Assembly: GCF_003634935.1 (NCBI RefSeq)
Contig: NZ_RBXO01000001.1
Coordinates: 7,093,501-7,157,500 of the forward strand
Direction: 5' to 3'
Source of the DNA: Saccharothrix australiensis
GTDB taxonomy: Bacteria > Actinomycetota > Actinomycetes > Mycobacteriales > Pseudonocardiaceae
Length of the DNA: 64,000 bases
Positions 13,989 to 22,144 of this stretch are shown here, in pieces (positions within the stretch are counted from its first letter, which is position 1; the number at the start of each line of letters is the position of its first letter). The position numbers and the translations under genes are program-made. The notes beneath the pieces were generated by a model, which ran no database searches, was not told the origin of the DNA, and saw only the letters and a program-made list of their open reading frames with translations.

Positions 13989-16592
13989 CACGTGGGTGGC
14001 CACCGTCCGGCCGGACAGGAACAGGCGCTCGCCGATCAGCCGGTTGGACAGGCCCGCCACCACCAGCTCGGTGACCTTCAGCTCCATCGGGGTCAGGCTC
14101 TCCCAGCCGTGCGTGGCCCGCCGGTGCTTGGCGTGCGGGCCGCGCCGGACGCCCAGCTCCCGCATCCGGGCCGACAGCAGCGTCAGGTCCCAGTCCGCGC
14201 CCAGGGCGGTGAACGCGTCGGCGGCGTCGCCCAGCGCCGCGCGGGCCGAGGAGCGGTCGCCCGCCGCGGCGAACGTGGTCGCGGCGGCGGCCAGCGCCTT
14301 GGCCCGCCCCAGCGGCCTGCCCGCGCGCCGCCACTCCTCGGCGGCGTGCAGCAGCCCCACCGGGTCGCCCGCCACCAGCGCGCGGCAGTAGGCGGCGGAC
14401 GCGCGCCGGTGCGGCACGTCCAGCTCGTCCGCCAGCCGCTCGGCGCGTGCCACCTCCGCCGACGGGTCCTCGCCCAGGGCGACGGCCAGCCGCACGGCGT
14501 CCGGCAGCAGGTCCTCCACCGCGGCCGCGCCCTCGACCAGCACGGCCAGCGCCTCGCGCGGGCGGCCCGCCTGTTCCAGCGCCAGGCTCGCGGCCAGCGC
14601 CGCCGGTCCGACGACGTGCCCTCCCGCGCCCGCGCCCGCCGCACCCGCGCCCGCCGCGTCGAGGTGCCGCCGCGCGCCCTCCGCGTCACCCCGGTGCAGG
14701 TGGATCAGCGCGGCCACGCCGTGGTCGCAGCGCGACACCATCGGGTGCTTGAGGTCGTCGGCGAGCAGGTCGACGTCGACCAGGGCCTCGTCCCACCGGC
14801 CCGCGTCGAGCAGGAGCTGGCCGAGCGCGCTCTGCGCCTGGGCGAGCCGCACGGTGTTCCCGGCCTCGTCGGCGGCGTGCCGCACGGCGCCCGCGACGGC
14901 GACGGCCTCCTCGCCCCGGTCCAGCTCGCCCAGCGCGACGGCCTGGTTGACCTGGAGCAGCAGCCGCAGGTCGGCGTTGGCCGGGTCGCCCATCGACACC
15001 GCCAGCGCGCGCTCGAACAGCGGCAGGGCGTCGGCGGTCCGGCCGCGCACCATCGCGACGATCGCGCGGACGTGCAGCGCCCAGCTCGTGGCCCAGCGGT
15101 CGCCGATGGCCAGCGCCGCGTCGGCGAGCCGCTCGGCGGCGTCCGGGTCGCCGACGTCCCAGTGCGCGCGGGCGGCGAGCACCAGCAGCCGGGCGCGCTC
15201 GCCCTCGGTGAGGCCGGGCGCGGCCAGCGCGCGGTCGACCTCGGCGGGCGTCTCGGCGGAGCGGCCGGTCATGGACCTGCACTGGGCGAGGGTCCAGTGC
15301 AGGTCCACGAGGGTGCCGTGCTCCAGCCCGGCGAGGGCGACCGCTTCCGCGCCGTGGTGGTCGCCGAGCCGGAACCGGGCTTCGGCGAGGTGCGCGAGCA
15401 GCACGCCGCGCCGGTCGCCCGCGCTCGGCGTGACGACGACGCGGCTCAGCAGCTCGACGGCGGCCTCGGGCGCGTGGGCGACGAGCGTCGCGCCGTGCTC
15501 GTCCAGCCACCGCGCCACCCAGTCGGGCACGTGGTCGCCCGCGGCCAGCAGTTGGCGGGTGACGCGGTCGACGGCCGCGCCGCTGTCGGCGAGCGCCCGC
15601 GCGGCCTCGCCGTGCCACGCGGCGCGGGCGGAACCGGGCACCTCGTCGTACAGGGCGGCGCGGACCAGCGGGTGGCGGAAGCTCAGCCCGGTCGGACTGT
15701 CCTCCAGCACGCCCGCGACGGTCGCGTCCCGCACCGCGGGCAGCAGGTCGACCACCCGCCTGCCCAGCACGGCGGCCAGGTCGGCGACCGGGAACTTCAC
15801 GCCGAGCAGGGCGGCGGCGACGAGCACGCGGCGCACGTCGTGGCCGAGGAAGCCGATCCGGTCGGCGATGGCGGCGGGCAGCGACGGGGGCAGATCGGAC
15901 CGGGTGAGCCGGGCGGTGCCGGTGGCGTCGACGTCGATGGCGTTGCCCCGCACCAGGGCCGCCACGAGTTCGACCAGGTACAGGGGGTTGCCGCCGGCGT
16001 CCGCGGCGAGCGCGGCCAGCGCAGGGTCCGGTGCGCCGCCGGCGAGCGCGCCGACGAGTTCGACCACGGCGGGGTCGGGCAGCGCGGGCACGGTGAGGCG
16101 TTCGACGCCGGCGCGCAGGGCCGCGAGGTCGTCCCGGCGCGGCACCGGCCGCAGCACGCCCACGAGCAGCAGCGGCAGTTGCGGCACGAGCCGGGCGAGC
16201 CGCTTCCACACCGCGACGGTGGCGGTGTCGGCCCAGTGCAGGTCGTCCAGCACCAGGACCACGGGCCCGACGGCGCACAGGTCGTCGACGCGGGCGAGCA
16301 GGCGTTCGGCGGTGGCCGTCGCGCCGGGGTCGGAGCGGGCCGTGGACAGCGCGTCGAGCAGCGGCAGCAGCGGCAGCGACCGGCCGAGTTCGTCGCCGGC
16401 GGCCTTGCACACCCGGAACCCGCGCGCGGCGGCGACCTCGCACAGGGCCTTGACCAGGGCGGTCTTGCCGATGCCCGGCTCGCCCTCGACCACCAGCGCC
16501 GTGCCCCGCCCCTCGGCCAAGGCGTCCACCCGGTCCAGGAGGCGGGTCAGCTCACGCTCGCGGCCAACGAGGCGCAGGGTGACGGCGCGCAC
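13911..16592 (-). CDS. Large LuxR-family (LAL) ATP-dependent transcriptional regulator
   Basis: An 893-residue LAL/MalT-type regulator. An AAA ATPase module has Walker A GEPGIGKT (residues 37-44) and a Walker B-like VVLVLDDLHWAD near 115. A long helical, TPR-like centre follows, and a C-terminal LuxR HTH (LTPMELKVTELVVAGLSNRLIGERLFLSGRTVATH..., last 65 residues). Such proteins switch on nearby pathways when a ligand binds the helical region. GTG 16592 begins the conserved RLVGRERELTRLLD and sits 6 nt downstream of a strong -10, so the mRNA is leaderless. It is divergent from a 33-residue secreted peptide gene. The C-terminus overlaps the DUF6328 gene. Confidence 0.9.
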   Translation of the reverse strand: MRAVTLRLVGRERELTRLLDRVDALAEGRGTALVVEGEPGIGKTALVKALCEVAAARGFRVCKAAGDELGRSLPLLPLLDALSTARSDPGATATAERLLARVDDLCAVGPVVLVLDDLHWADTATVAVWKRLARLVPQLPLLLVGVLRPVPRRDDLAALRAGVERLTVPALPDPAVVELVGALAGGAPDPALAALAADAGGNPLYLVELVAALVRGNAIDVDATGTARLTRSDLPPSLPAAIADRIGFLGHDVRRVLVAAALLGVKFPVADLAAVLGRRVVDLLPAVRDATVAGVLEDSPTGLSFRHPLVRAALYDEVPGSARAAWHGEAARALADSGAAVDRVTRQLLAAGDHVPDWVARWLDEHGATLVAHAPEAAVELLSRVVVTPSAGDRRGVLLAHLAEARFRLGDHHGAEAVALAGLEHGTLVDLHWTLAQCRSMTGRSAETPAEVDRALAAPGLTEGERARLLVLAARAHWDVGDPDAAERLADAALAIGDRWATSWALHVRAIVAMVRGRTADALPLFERALAVSMGDPANADLRLLLQVNQAVALGELDRGEEAVAVAGAVRHAADEAGNTVRLAQAQSALGQLLLDAGRWDEALVDVDLLADDLKHPMVSRCDHGVAALIHLHRGDAEGARRHLDAAGAGAAGAGAGGHVVGPAALAASLALEQAGRPREALAVLVEGAAAVEDLLPDAVRLAVALGEDPSAEVARAERLADELDVPHRRASAAYCRALVAGDPVGLLHAAEEWRRAGRPLGRAKALAAAATTFAAAGDRSSARAALGDAADAFTALGADWDLTLLSARMRELGVRRGPHAKHRRATHGWESLTPMELKVTELVVAGLSNRLIGERLFLSGRTVATHVSHVLAKLGVRSRTDIAREAVRHRAG

Positions 16593-16598
16593 ACCGAA

Positions 16599-16627
16599 AG
16601 AATACAAGGAGAACGACAGGTTAACAA
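16599..16627 (-). promoter_or_regulatory. Strong leaderless promoter of the LAL gene
   Basis: On the minus strand TTGTTA (16622-16627) and TATTCT (16599-16604) are separated by exactly 17 bp, close to the housekeeping consensus. The -10 ends 6 nt before GTG 16592. It is one of the few near-consensus promoters in this GC-rich window. Confidence 0.75.
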
Positions 16628-16776
16628 GAAGTTTCACGATTGAGAACAGCACGCACGTTCGCGGCGTTCTCCGGTTGTTCACCGGAATCACTTCCGCGTT
16701 TCACCCGCCACTGCCACGGTAGCCGCGGCGCCGAATTGCCGTGAATCGTCTCCGATCTCCCGTGACTGGAGTGCAC

Positions 16777-16878
16777 ATGCGAATCGGACGAGTGCTCATC
16801 GCCGTCGTGCTGGTGGCCTTCTTCACCACCGCGGCACAGGTCGCGTCCGCCCCGTTCGGCGGAATGCCCTACAACTGA
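16777..16878 (+). CDS. 33-residue secreted peptide precursor
   Basis: A short gene not long enough for usual gene finders. It encodes a basic start (MRIGR), a hydrophobic core (VLIAVVLVAFFTTAAQ) and an AxA-type cleavage site (VASA), leaving an eight-residue mature tail PFGGMPYN before the stop. GGAG at 16768-16771 is 5 nt before ATG 16777, an excellent ribosome site. It is divergent from the LAL regulator with 184 bp between starts. I infer an exported small peptide, conceivably a signal; the tail resembles no pheromone family I know. It could instead be a membrane-retained peptide if cleavage does not occur. Confidence 0.6.
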   Translation: MRIGRVLIAVVLVAFFTTAAQVASAPFGGMPYN

Positions 16879-16947
16879 CCGGCCAAGCCGCCCTTTTTTC
16901 CGATGTGGTGCCCCCGGTGTGAATTCGTCTCCGCCGAGCGGCCCGCT

Positions 16948-16979
16948 GCCGGGGACGCGACGCACGTCGCCTCCCCGGC
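16948..16979. terminator. Hairpin terminator between the peptide gene and the fusion-enzyme gene
   Basis: GCCGGGGA (16948-16955) pairs with TCCCCGGC (16972-16979), and after a C/C mismatch GCGACG pairs with CGTCGC around a 2-nt loop. The two genes converge here, so it can serve both. Confidence 0.7.
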
Positions 16980-16991
16980 ATCCACCGGGCG

Positions 16992-18278
16992 TCACAGGTC
17001 CGCCAGCGCCCGCACCTCGTCGTAGCCCGGCACCTCGCCGACCGGCTCGCCGTCGCGCACCGCCCGAGCGGTCGCGACGGTCGCCCGCACGGCGGCCCGG
17101 AACAGCAGCGAACCGGTGCTGATCCGCCGGACGCCGAGCGCCGCCAGCGCCCGGACGTCGCGCTGCGCCAGCACGTTCACCGGCACGGGCACGGCCTCGA
17201 CCACCTCGGCGATGTCGCGGTCCGCCGCCAGGCCGGGCACGAAGACGCCGTCCGCGCCCGCGTCGACGTACCGCAGGGCGCGCTCGACGGTGCTCTCCCG
17301 GTCCACGCGCAGCCAGTGCGTGTCGACGCGGGCGTTGAGGAACAGGTGCGGCGCGGCGTCCTTGAACGCCCGCAACAGGTCCGCCTGCTCCGCCGGGTCG
17401 GCCAGCCCGTCCCCCCGCCCGTCCTCGATGTTCACGCCCGCCACGCCGAGGTCCGCCAGTTCCGCCGCCAGGCCGCGCACGTCGCCGAACCCGGCCTCCA
17501 CGTCCACCGTCACCGGCACCGGCAGCCGGACCAGCCGCCGCGCCAGCGCGAGGGTCTCCGCGCGCGCGACGCCCGCCGCGTCGGGCAGCCCGGCCGCCGC
17601 CGCCACGCCGAGGCTGGTCGTGCCGATCGCCGGGAAACCGGCCCGCACCAGCGCGGCGGCGGACGCGTGGTCCCAGGCGTTGGGCAGCACCAGCGGTTCC
17701 GGGCCGGCGTGCAGGCGGTGGAACGTGCCCTCCGCCAACGCCGCCGCGTGCGCGCGGCCGGGGCACTCGTGCCGCCCCGCCCCGAACGGCGCGTCGGCCA
17801 GGGACACCTCGACCACCGTGCCGTCCGGCGCGACCCGGCGGGTGGCGGGCACCGGCGGCACGCGGCCGGCGACCATCGCGTCGGTCGCGGCGCTCGCCTG
17901 CACGAGCAGGCCGATCCGGGCGGCCGTCGCCTCGTCCCACGCGCCACCGCACGCCGCCACCAGCCGCGCCACGGCGGCGTCCGCCTCCGGGGTGGCGGTG
18001 GTGTGCGGCTGGTAGCAGCGGGCGACCACCGACACGTCGGCCACGACCGCGCGCGGCAGCCCCAGGCCGGCGGCCAGCTTCGCCACCGCGTTGCCCGGAC
18101 GGCGGAGCGCGGCGAGGTCCACTGTGGACAGGTGGGAGACCGCCAGCGCGCGTCGGCGCTCGTGGTCCGCGCCCTCGCTGAACCGCGCCACGTGGGCGCG
18201 CAGCCACGCCACGCCCCGTGTCGCGTGGGGCACGGCGGGAACGGTGTACGTCGGGTCGAGCAGCACGTCGTGATTCAC
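16992..18278 (-). CDS. Fusion of a partial P450-like domain with a PEP mutase/isocitrate lyase-family domain
   Basis: A 428-residue two-domain protein. Residues 1-185 resemble only the C-terminal half of a cytochrome P450: FGAGRHECPGRAHAAALA (165-182) is the heme-thiolate loop with Cys172, but the I-helix oxygen motif and ExxR are not evident. From about residue 190 a TIM-barrel of the PEP mutase/isocitrate lyase superfamily follows: PLVLPNAWDHASAAALVRAGFPAIGTTS, VTVDVEAGFGD (metal site), GVNIEDG and NARVDTHWL. These enzymes cleave or form C-C or C-P bonds next to carboxylates. The GTG start has a TAGCGT -10 at 7 nt. It is divergent from an ArsR regulator over a perfect palindrome. Confidence 0.82.
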   Translation of the reverse strand: MNHDVLLDPTYTVPAVPHATRGVAWLRAHVARFSEGADHERRRALAVSHLSTVDLAALRRPGNAVAKLAAGLGLPRAVVADVSVVARCYQPHTTATPEADAAVARLVAACGGAWDEATAARIGLLVQASAATDAMVAGRVPPVPATRRVAPDGTVVEVSLADAPFGAGRHECPGRAHAAALAEGTFHRLHAGPEPLVLPNAWDHASAAALVRAGFPAIGTTSLGVAAAAGLPDAAGVARAETLALARRLVRLPVPVTVDVEAGFGDVRGLAAELADLGVAGVNIEDGRGDGLADPAEQADLLRAFKDAAPHLFLNARVDTHWLRVDRESTVERALRYVDAGADGVFVPGLAADRDIAEVVEAVPVPVNVLAQRDVRALAALGVRRISTGSLLFRAAVRATVATARAVRDGEPVGEVPGYDEVRALADL

Positions 18279-18285
18279 GCCCCGG

Positions 18286-18337
18286 ACGCTAAGCGCCGCA
18301 CGCTTCGGCGACCGCCGAAGCGTGGGCGGCGCACAAT
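18286..18337. promoter_or_regulatory. ArsR operator palindrome between two leaderless promoters
   Basis: CACGCTTCGGC (18299-18309) and GCCGAAGCGTG (18314-18324) are perfect 11-bp arms around a 4-bp centre. On the left TAGCGT (minus strand, 18286-18291) is the -10 of the fusion-enzyme gene. On the right CACAAT (18332-18337) ends 6 nt before the ArsR ATG. One bound dimer would cover both promoters. Confidence 0.75.
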
Positions 18338-18343
18338 GGCCGC

Positions 18344-19021
18344 ATGGCCGCCGAGCAACTAGCCGACCTCGCCGCCCTGCTGGCCGACCGCACGCGCGCC
18401 CGGTTCTGCCTGGCGCTGCTGGACGGCCGCGCGTGGACCTCCACCGAGCTGGCCAGGGCCGCGCGGGTCTCGCCGTCCACCGCGAGCGAGCACCTGACCC
18501 GCCTGGTCGCGGGCGGCCTGCTGGCCGAGCACCGGCAGGGCCGCCACCGCTACCTGCGGCTGGCCGGTCCGCGCGAGGCCGAGCTGGTGGAGCACCTGCT
18601 GGGTTACGTCGGTCCCGCCGCCCCGGAGCGCACGCTGCGGGCCACCACCGCGTCCGCCGCCCTGGCGCGGGGCCGGACCTGCTACGACCACCTGGCCGGA
18701 CGCCTCGGCGTGGCGATCACCGACGCCATGACCGCGCGGGGCCTGCTCGAACCGGACGCCCTCGCGGTCACCGACCGGGGCCGGGCGTGGCTGACCGGCA
18801 CGCTGCACGCCGACTTCAGCACCACCCGCCGCCCGCTCGCCCGCGCGTGCCTGGACTGGACCGAACGCCGCCCGCACCTGGCGGGCGCGGCCGGCGCGCA
18901 CGTCTGCGCCCACTTCCGCGCGCGGGGCTGGCTGCGCGGGGTCGGCACGGGCCGCGCGGTCGCCCTCACACCCGCCGGGGTGGGCGCGCTGGACGACCTG
19001 CTGGGCATCCCGGCGCCCTGA
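18344..19021 (+). CDS. ArsR-family transcriptional regulator
   Basis: A 225-residue regulator. The winged helix occupies residues 5-75: LADLAALLADRTRARFCLALLDGRAWTSTELARAARVSPSTASEHLTRLVAGGLLAEHRQGRHRYLRLA. No metal-binding cysteine cluster is seen in the recognition helix, so it is unlikely to be a metal sensor. The extra 130-residue C-terminal part (TCYDHLAGRLGVAITDAMTARGLLE and a second small wing-like stretch) is typical of actinobacterial ArsR proteins that sense organic ligands. It is divergent from the P450/PEP-mutase fusion gene and almost certainly regulates it through the shared palindrome. Confidence 0.9.
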   Translation: MAAEQLADLAALLADRTRARFCLALLDGRAWTSTELARAARVSPSTASEHLTRLVAGGLLAEHRQGRHRYLRLAGPREAELVEHLLGYVGPAAPERTLRATTASAALARGRTCYDHLAGRLGVAITDAMTARGLLEPDALAVTDRGRAWLTGTLHADFSTTRRPLARACLDWTERRPHLAGAAGAHVCAHFRARGWLRGVGTGRAVALTPAGVGALDDLLGIPAP

Positions 19022-19083
19022 CCACCGCCGCACCGCCCTGACCAACCGCAGCGCCCCTGACCAACCGCCGCCGGGGCGGCACC

Positions 19084-19200
19084 GTCCCGATCAGCGCCGT
19101 CCCGATCGGCGGCGTCCCGATCGGCGGCGTCCCGATCGGCGGCGTCCCGATCAGCGCCGTACCGATCAGCGGCGTCGGATCAGCGGCGTCGGATCAGCGC
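19084..19200. repeat. 15-bp tandem repeat (about eight units)
   Basis: Units of GTCCCGATCGGCGGC and close variants follow each other without gaps from 19084. The three units at 19099-19143 are identical, the flanking ones carry A/G or C/G changes, and the last two are shortened to 14 bp. The array runs into the last codons of the PP2C gene (stop 19194). It may act as a terminator-like or spacer region, or it may be an expanding minisatellite. Confidence 0.85.
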
Positions 19201-19943
19201 TGGAGCCACTGCGGCAGCCACGACGAGTTGCCGGCGGGCACCACGTCCACGACCACGCACGTGATGTTGTCCGGCCCGCCCCGCGCGTTGGCCGCCGCGA
19301 TCAGCGCCCGCACCGTCCGGTCGCCGTCCGGGTCCGCGGTGAGCAGTTCGGCGATCTCCGCCGCGCTGACCACGTCGGACAGCCCGTCCGAGCACAGCAG
19401 GTACCGGTCGCCCACCTCGACGTCCTGGTAGAACAGGTCGGCGTCGTGCGCGCTGCCCGCCTGGAGCGCCCGCATCAGCATGGACCGGCCGGGGTGCTCG
19501 GCGGCCTGCTCGGCGGCCATCCGGCCGTCGTCCACCAGCGCCTGCACCATCGTGTGGTCACGGGTGACCTGGGTCAGCTCGCCGTCGCGCACCAGGTAGC
19601 AGCGCGAGTCGCCGATGTGCCCGACGGCGAACCGCTCGCCGTCCCAGAGCAGCGCGGTGAGCGTGGTGCCCATGCCGCGCATGTCGAAGTTCTCCTCGGC
19701 CAGGTCGGTCAGCCGGACGGCGATCTCCCTGGTCGCGCCGGCCAGCACGGACAGCGGGTCGCCCGCGTCCACGTCCAGCTCGGCCAGCACCGACACCGCG
19801 ATGGAGCTGGCCACCTCCCCGTACGCGTGACCGCCCATGCCGTCGGCGACGGCGTACAGGCGCTCGCTGAAGTACACCGAGTCCTCGTTCGCCTCACGGC
19901 GCAGGCCGGGGTCCGTCCCGACGGCGTGGCGGAGCGCATACAT
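19194..19943 (-). CDS. PP2C-family serine/threonine protein phosphatase
   Basis: A 249-residue PPM-type phosphatase. All metal-ligand motifs are present: REANEDS, VADGMGGHAYGE, VGHIGDSRCYLVRDG, LLCSDGLSDVV and the closing GGPDNITCVVVDV. It is soluble with no regulatory or membrane domain, like the catalytic part of PstP. Substrates would be targets of Ser/Thr kinases, none of which lie nearby, so it acts in trans. ATG 19943 begins the domain directly; a long open frame upstream belongs to noncoding sequence. The C-terminus is abutted by the 15-bp tandem repeat. Confidence 0.93.
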   Translation of the reverse strand: MYALRHAVGTDPGLRREANEDSVYFSERLYAVADGMGGHAYGEVASSIAVSVLAELDVDAGDPLSVLAGATREIAVRLTDLAEENFDMRGMGTTLTALLWDGERFAVGHIGDSRCYLVRDGELTQVTRDHTMVQALVDDGRMAAEQAAEHPGRSMLMRALQAGSAHDADLFYQDVEVGDRYLLCSDGLSDVVSAAEIAELLTADPDGDRTVRALIAAANARGGPDNITCVVVDVVPAGNSSWLPQWLQR

Positions 19944-20020
19944 GCCGGATAGTGAATCACCCGCACGGGTGCCGGCGAGCAGGGCTGTCCAAATCGGCTG
20001 GCGGAGCCGCCCCGGATCGG

Positions 20021-21061
20021 CTACCGGGGACGCCCGTAGAACTCGCTCAGGACCAGCATCGCGGCCCCCGCCGCGACCACGTCGTCGGCCAGCGGGGTGA
20101 TGCCGACGTCGACCGGCAGCCACGCCGCGGTGGGCAGCTTCCCGCGCACGCCTGCCAGGTAGGCGTCGGGCGCGGCGAGCACCGCGCGACCGGCCAGCAC
20201 CACGTGGTCGACGTCGAGCAGCTGCACCAGGTCGGACACCGCCGTGCCCACGATGGACGTCGCCAGGGCCAGGTCGCCCGCCCGCGCGGCGGCGTTGTGC
20301 ACGGCCTCCACGCAGCCCGTCCGGCCGCACACGCAGCGCGGGCCGTCGAGCTGGATGGTGGTGTGCCCGAACTCGCCCGCGTTGGTCCGCGCGCCCCGGT
20401 GCACCTGGCCGTCGAGCAGCAGGCCGACGCCCAGCCCGGTGCCGACGAGCACCAGCACGGCGTCGCGCAGCTCCTCGCCGCGCCGCCACGCCTCGGCGAC
20501 GATGGCCGCGTTCGTGTCCTTGTCGACCACCACGGGCAGGCCCAGCCGCTGCTCGGCCAGCTCGCGCAGCGGCACGTCGTGCCACTTCGCCAGCGCGGTC
20601 GCGTCGTGCACCACGCCGGTCCGGTGGTCGAGCGGCCCGACGAACCCGATGCCGACGCCGAGCAGCCGGTCGTTGCGCAGCCGGTCCACGAGCCGGGTCA
20701 GCTCGACGACGAACGCACCGGGGTCGAAGTCGGCGGGCAGCGGCGCGACGGCGCGGTCCAGCACGTCGCCCGCGAGGTCGGTGAGCACGACGCGCAGCTC
20801 GTCCCGCTCGACCTGCGCGCCGAGCGCGAGGCGGCTGTCGGCGACGAGCTTGAGCAGCGTGCGGGGCTTGCCGACGCCGACGTTGCGGGTGCCGCACTCG
20901 ACCAGCAGGCCGTCGGCGATCAGCCGCGCGACGACCTTGGACACCGCCTGCGGCGTCAACCCGCTGCCCTCCGCGAGGTCGACCCTCGTGACAGCGCCGG
21001 ACCTGGCCAGCCCGAGCACCACGGCGTCGTTGTATCCGCGCAGGAAGCGCAAGTTCGGCAC
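20021..21061 (-). CDS. ROK-family transcriptional repressor
   Basis: A 346-residue ROK protein with an N-terminal MarR-like HTH (VPNLRFLRGYNDAVVLGLARSGAVTRVDLAEGSGLTPQAVSKVVARLIADGLL) and a C-terminal sugar-kinase-like domain. The ROK zinc signature CVCGRTGCVEAV and the HTH-type sugar pocket NAGEFGHTTI (with E and H) are present, as is VLVGTGLGVGLLLDGQV. These proteins sense sugars or sugar phosphates. GTG 21061 has no in-frame alternative nearby. It is divergent from a Gfo/Idh oxidoreductase with overlapping promoters, so that gene is the probable target. Confidence 0.9.
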   Translation of the reverse strand: MPNLRFLRGYNDAVVLGLARSGAVTRVDLAEGSGLTPQAVSKVVARLIADGLLVECGTRNVGVGKPRTLLKLVADSRLALGAQVERDELRVVLTDLAGDVLDRAVAPLPADFDPGAFVVELTRLVDRLRNDRLLGVGIGFVGPLDHRTGVVHDATALAKWHDVPLRELAEQRLGLPVVVDKDTNAAIVAEAWRRGEELRDAVLVLVGTGLGVGLLLDGQVHRGARTNAGEFGHTTIQLDGPRCVCGRTGCVEAVHNAAARAGDLALATSIVGTAVSDLVQLLDVDHVVLAGRAVLAAPDAYLAGVRGKLPTAAWLPVDVGITPLADDVVAAGAAMLVLSEFYGRPR

Positions 21062-21080
21062 GTGCGCATGATGGCACGAC

Positions 21081-21110
21081 TGGTCATTACTAAACGCCGT
21101 CGCTTTAATG
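21081..21110. promoter_or_regulatory. Overlapping divergent promoters with a CATTA/TAATG inverted pair
   Basis: CATTA (21085-21089) and TAATG (21106-21110) form an AT-rich inverted pair, a usual trait of ROK operators. TGGTCA (21081-21086), a 17-bp spacer and TTTAAT (21104-21109) make a promoter for the Gfo/Idh gene, with ATG only 6 nt further on. The minus-strand promoter of the ROK gene must lie in the same stretch. Confidence 0.5.
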
Positions 21111-21115
21111 CTGGC

Positions 21116-22144
21116 ATGGCCCTCCGCACCGGACCGCTCCGCACCGGCCTCCTCGGTTACGGCATGGCCGGCCGCGTCTTCCACGCCCCGCTGATCACGG
21201 CCACGCCCGGCCTGGCGCTCTCGGCGGTCGTCACCAGGGCGCACCGCGACGAGGTGCGCGCCGCGCACCCCTCGGCGGCCGTCGTGGACCACGTCGAGGA
21301 GCTGTTCGGACTGGAACTGGACCTGCTCGTGGTGGCCTCCCCGAACCGGACCCACGTGCCGCTCGCGCTGGCCGCCATCGAGGCGGGCATCCCCGTCGTG
21401 GTGGACAAGCCGCTCGCCGCGACGTCCGCCGACGCCCGCCGCGTGCTCAAGGCCGCCGAGTACCGCGGCGTGCCGCTGACGGTCTTCCAGAACCGGCGGT
21501 GGGACAGCGACTTCCTGACCGTGCGGTCCCTGCTGGCCGACGGCGCGCTCGGCCGCGTGACCAGGTTCGAGTCGCGGTTCGAGCGCTGGGTGCCGGAGGT
21601 GCCGGACGGCTGGCGGGAACGCCCGGAGCCGGACGAGGCGGGCGGTGTCTGGTACGACCTGGGCGCCCACCTGGTCGACCAGGCGCTCCAGCTCTTCGGA
21701 CCGGTGCGGACCGTCTACGCGGAACTGGACGAGCGCCGGCCCGGCGCGCTGGTGGACGACGACGCCTTCGTGGCGTTGACGCACGTCGACGGCGTCCGGT
21801 CGCACCTGTGGGCGTCCGCGACGGCGGCGCACCGCGGGCCGCGCCTGCGGGTGCTCGGGTCGCGCGCCGCCTACGTCAGCGAAGGCGTGGACGGCCAGGA
21901 GGGGGCGCTCGCCGCCGGCCTGCCGTTCGAGGGGCTGTCGACGCCGGGCGCGCTCGGGGTCGGCGGGGACGTGGTGCCGGTGCCGGGCGTCCCCGGCGCC
22001 TACTCGGCGTTCTACCGGCTGCTCGTGGCAGCATTGACCACCGGTGGCCCCATGCCCGTCGACCCGGAATCGGCGGTGCCGGTGCTGGAGGTGATCGAGG
22101 CGGCGTCCCAGTCCGCCCGGACCGGACAGGTGGTGGCGGTGTGA
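21116..22144 (+). CDS. Gfo/Idh/MocA-family NAD(P)-dependent oxidoreductase
   Basis: A 342-residue oxidoreductase. The Rossmann start is RTGLLGYGMAGRVFHAPLI. The family dinucleotide/active-site motif appears as VDKPLAATSADARRVLKAAEYRGVPLTVFQNRRWDSDF, with the EKP lysine as DKP. The catalytic histidine region is GGVWYDLGAHLVDQALQLFG. It belongs to the YdgJ/inositol or sugar-like branch and acts on an alcohol-bearing carbohydrate. The divergent ROK repressor supports a sugar substrate. The stop overlaps the next gene start (GTGA). It is probably translated from a leaderless mRNA. Confidence 0.9.
   Translation: MALRTGPLRTGLLGYGMAGRVFHAPLITATPGLALSAVVTRAHRDEVRAAHPSAAVVDHVEELFGLELDLLVVASPNRTHVPLALAAIEAGIPVVVDKPLAATSADARRVLKAAEYRGVPLTVFQNRRWDSDFLTVRSLLADGALGRVTRFESRFERWVPEVPDGWRERPEPDEAGGVWYDLGAHLVDQALQLFGPVRTVYAELDERRPGALVDDDAFVALTHVDGVRSHLWASATAAHRGPRLRVLGSRAAYVSEGVDGQEGALAAGLPFEGLSTPGALGVGGDVVPVPGVPGAYSAFYRLLVAALTTGGPMPVDPESAVPVLEVIEAASQSARTGQVVAV

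Noticed and set aside
19084..19200. CRISPR array
   Set aside because: Units follow one another directly with no unique spacers; this is a tandem repeat.
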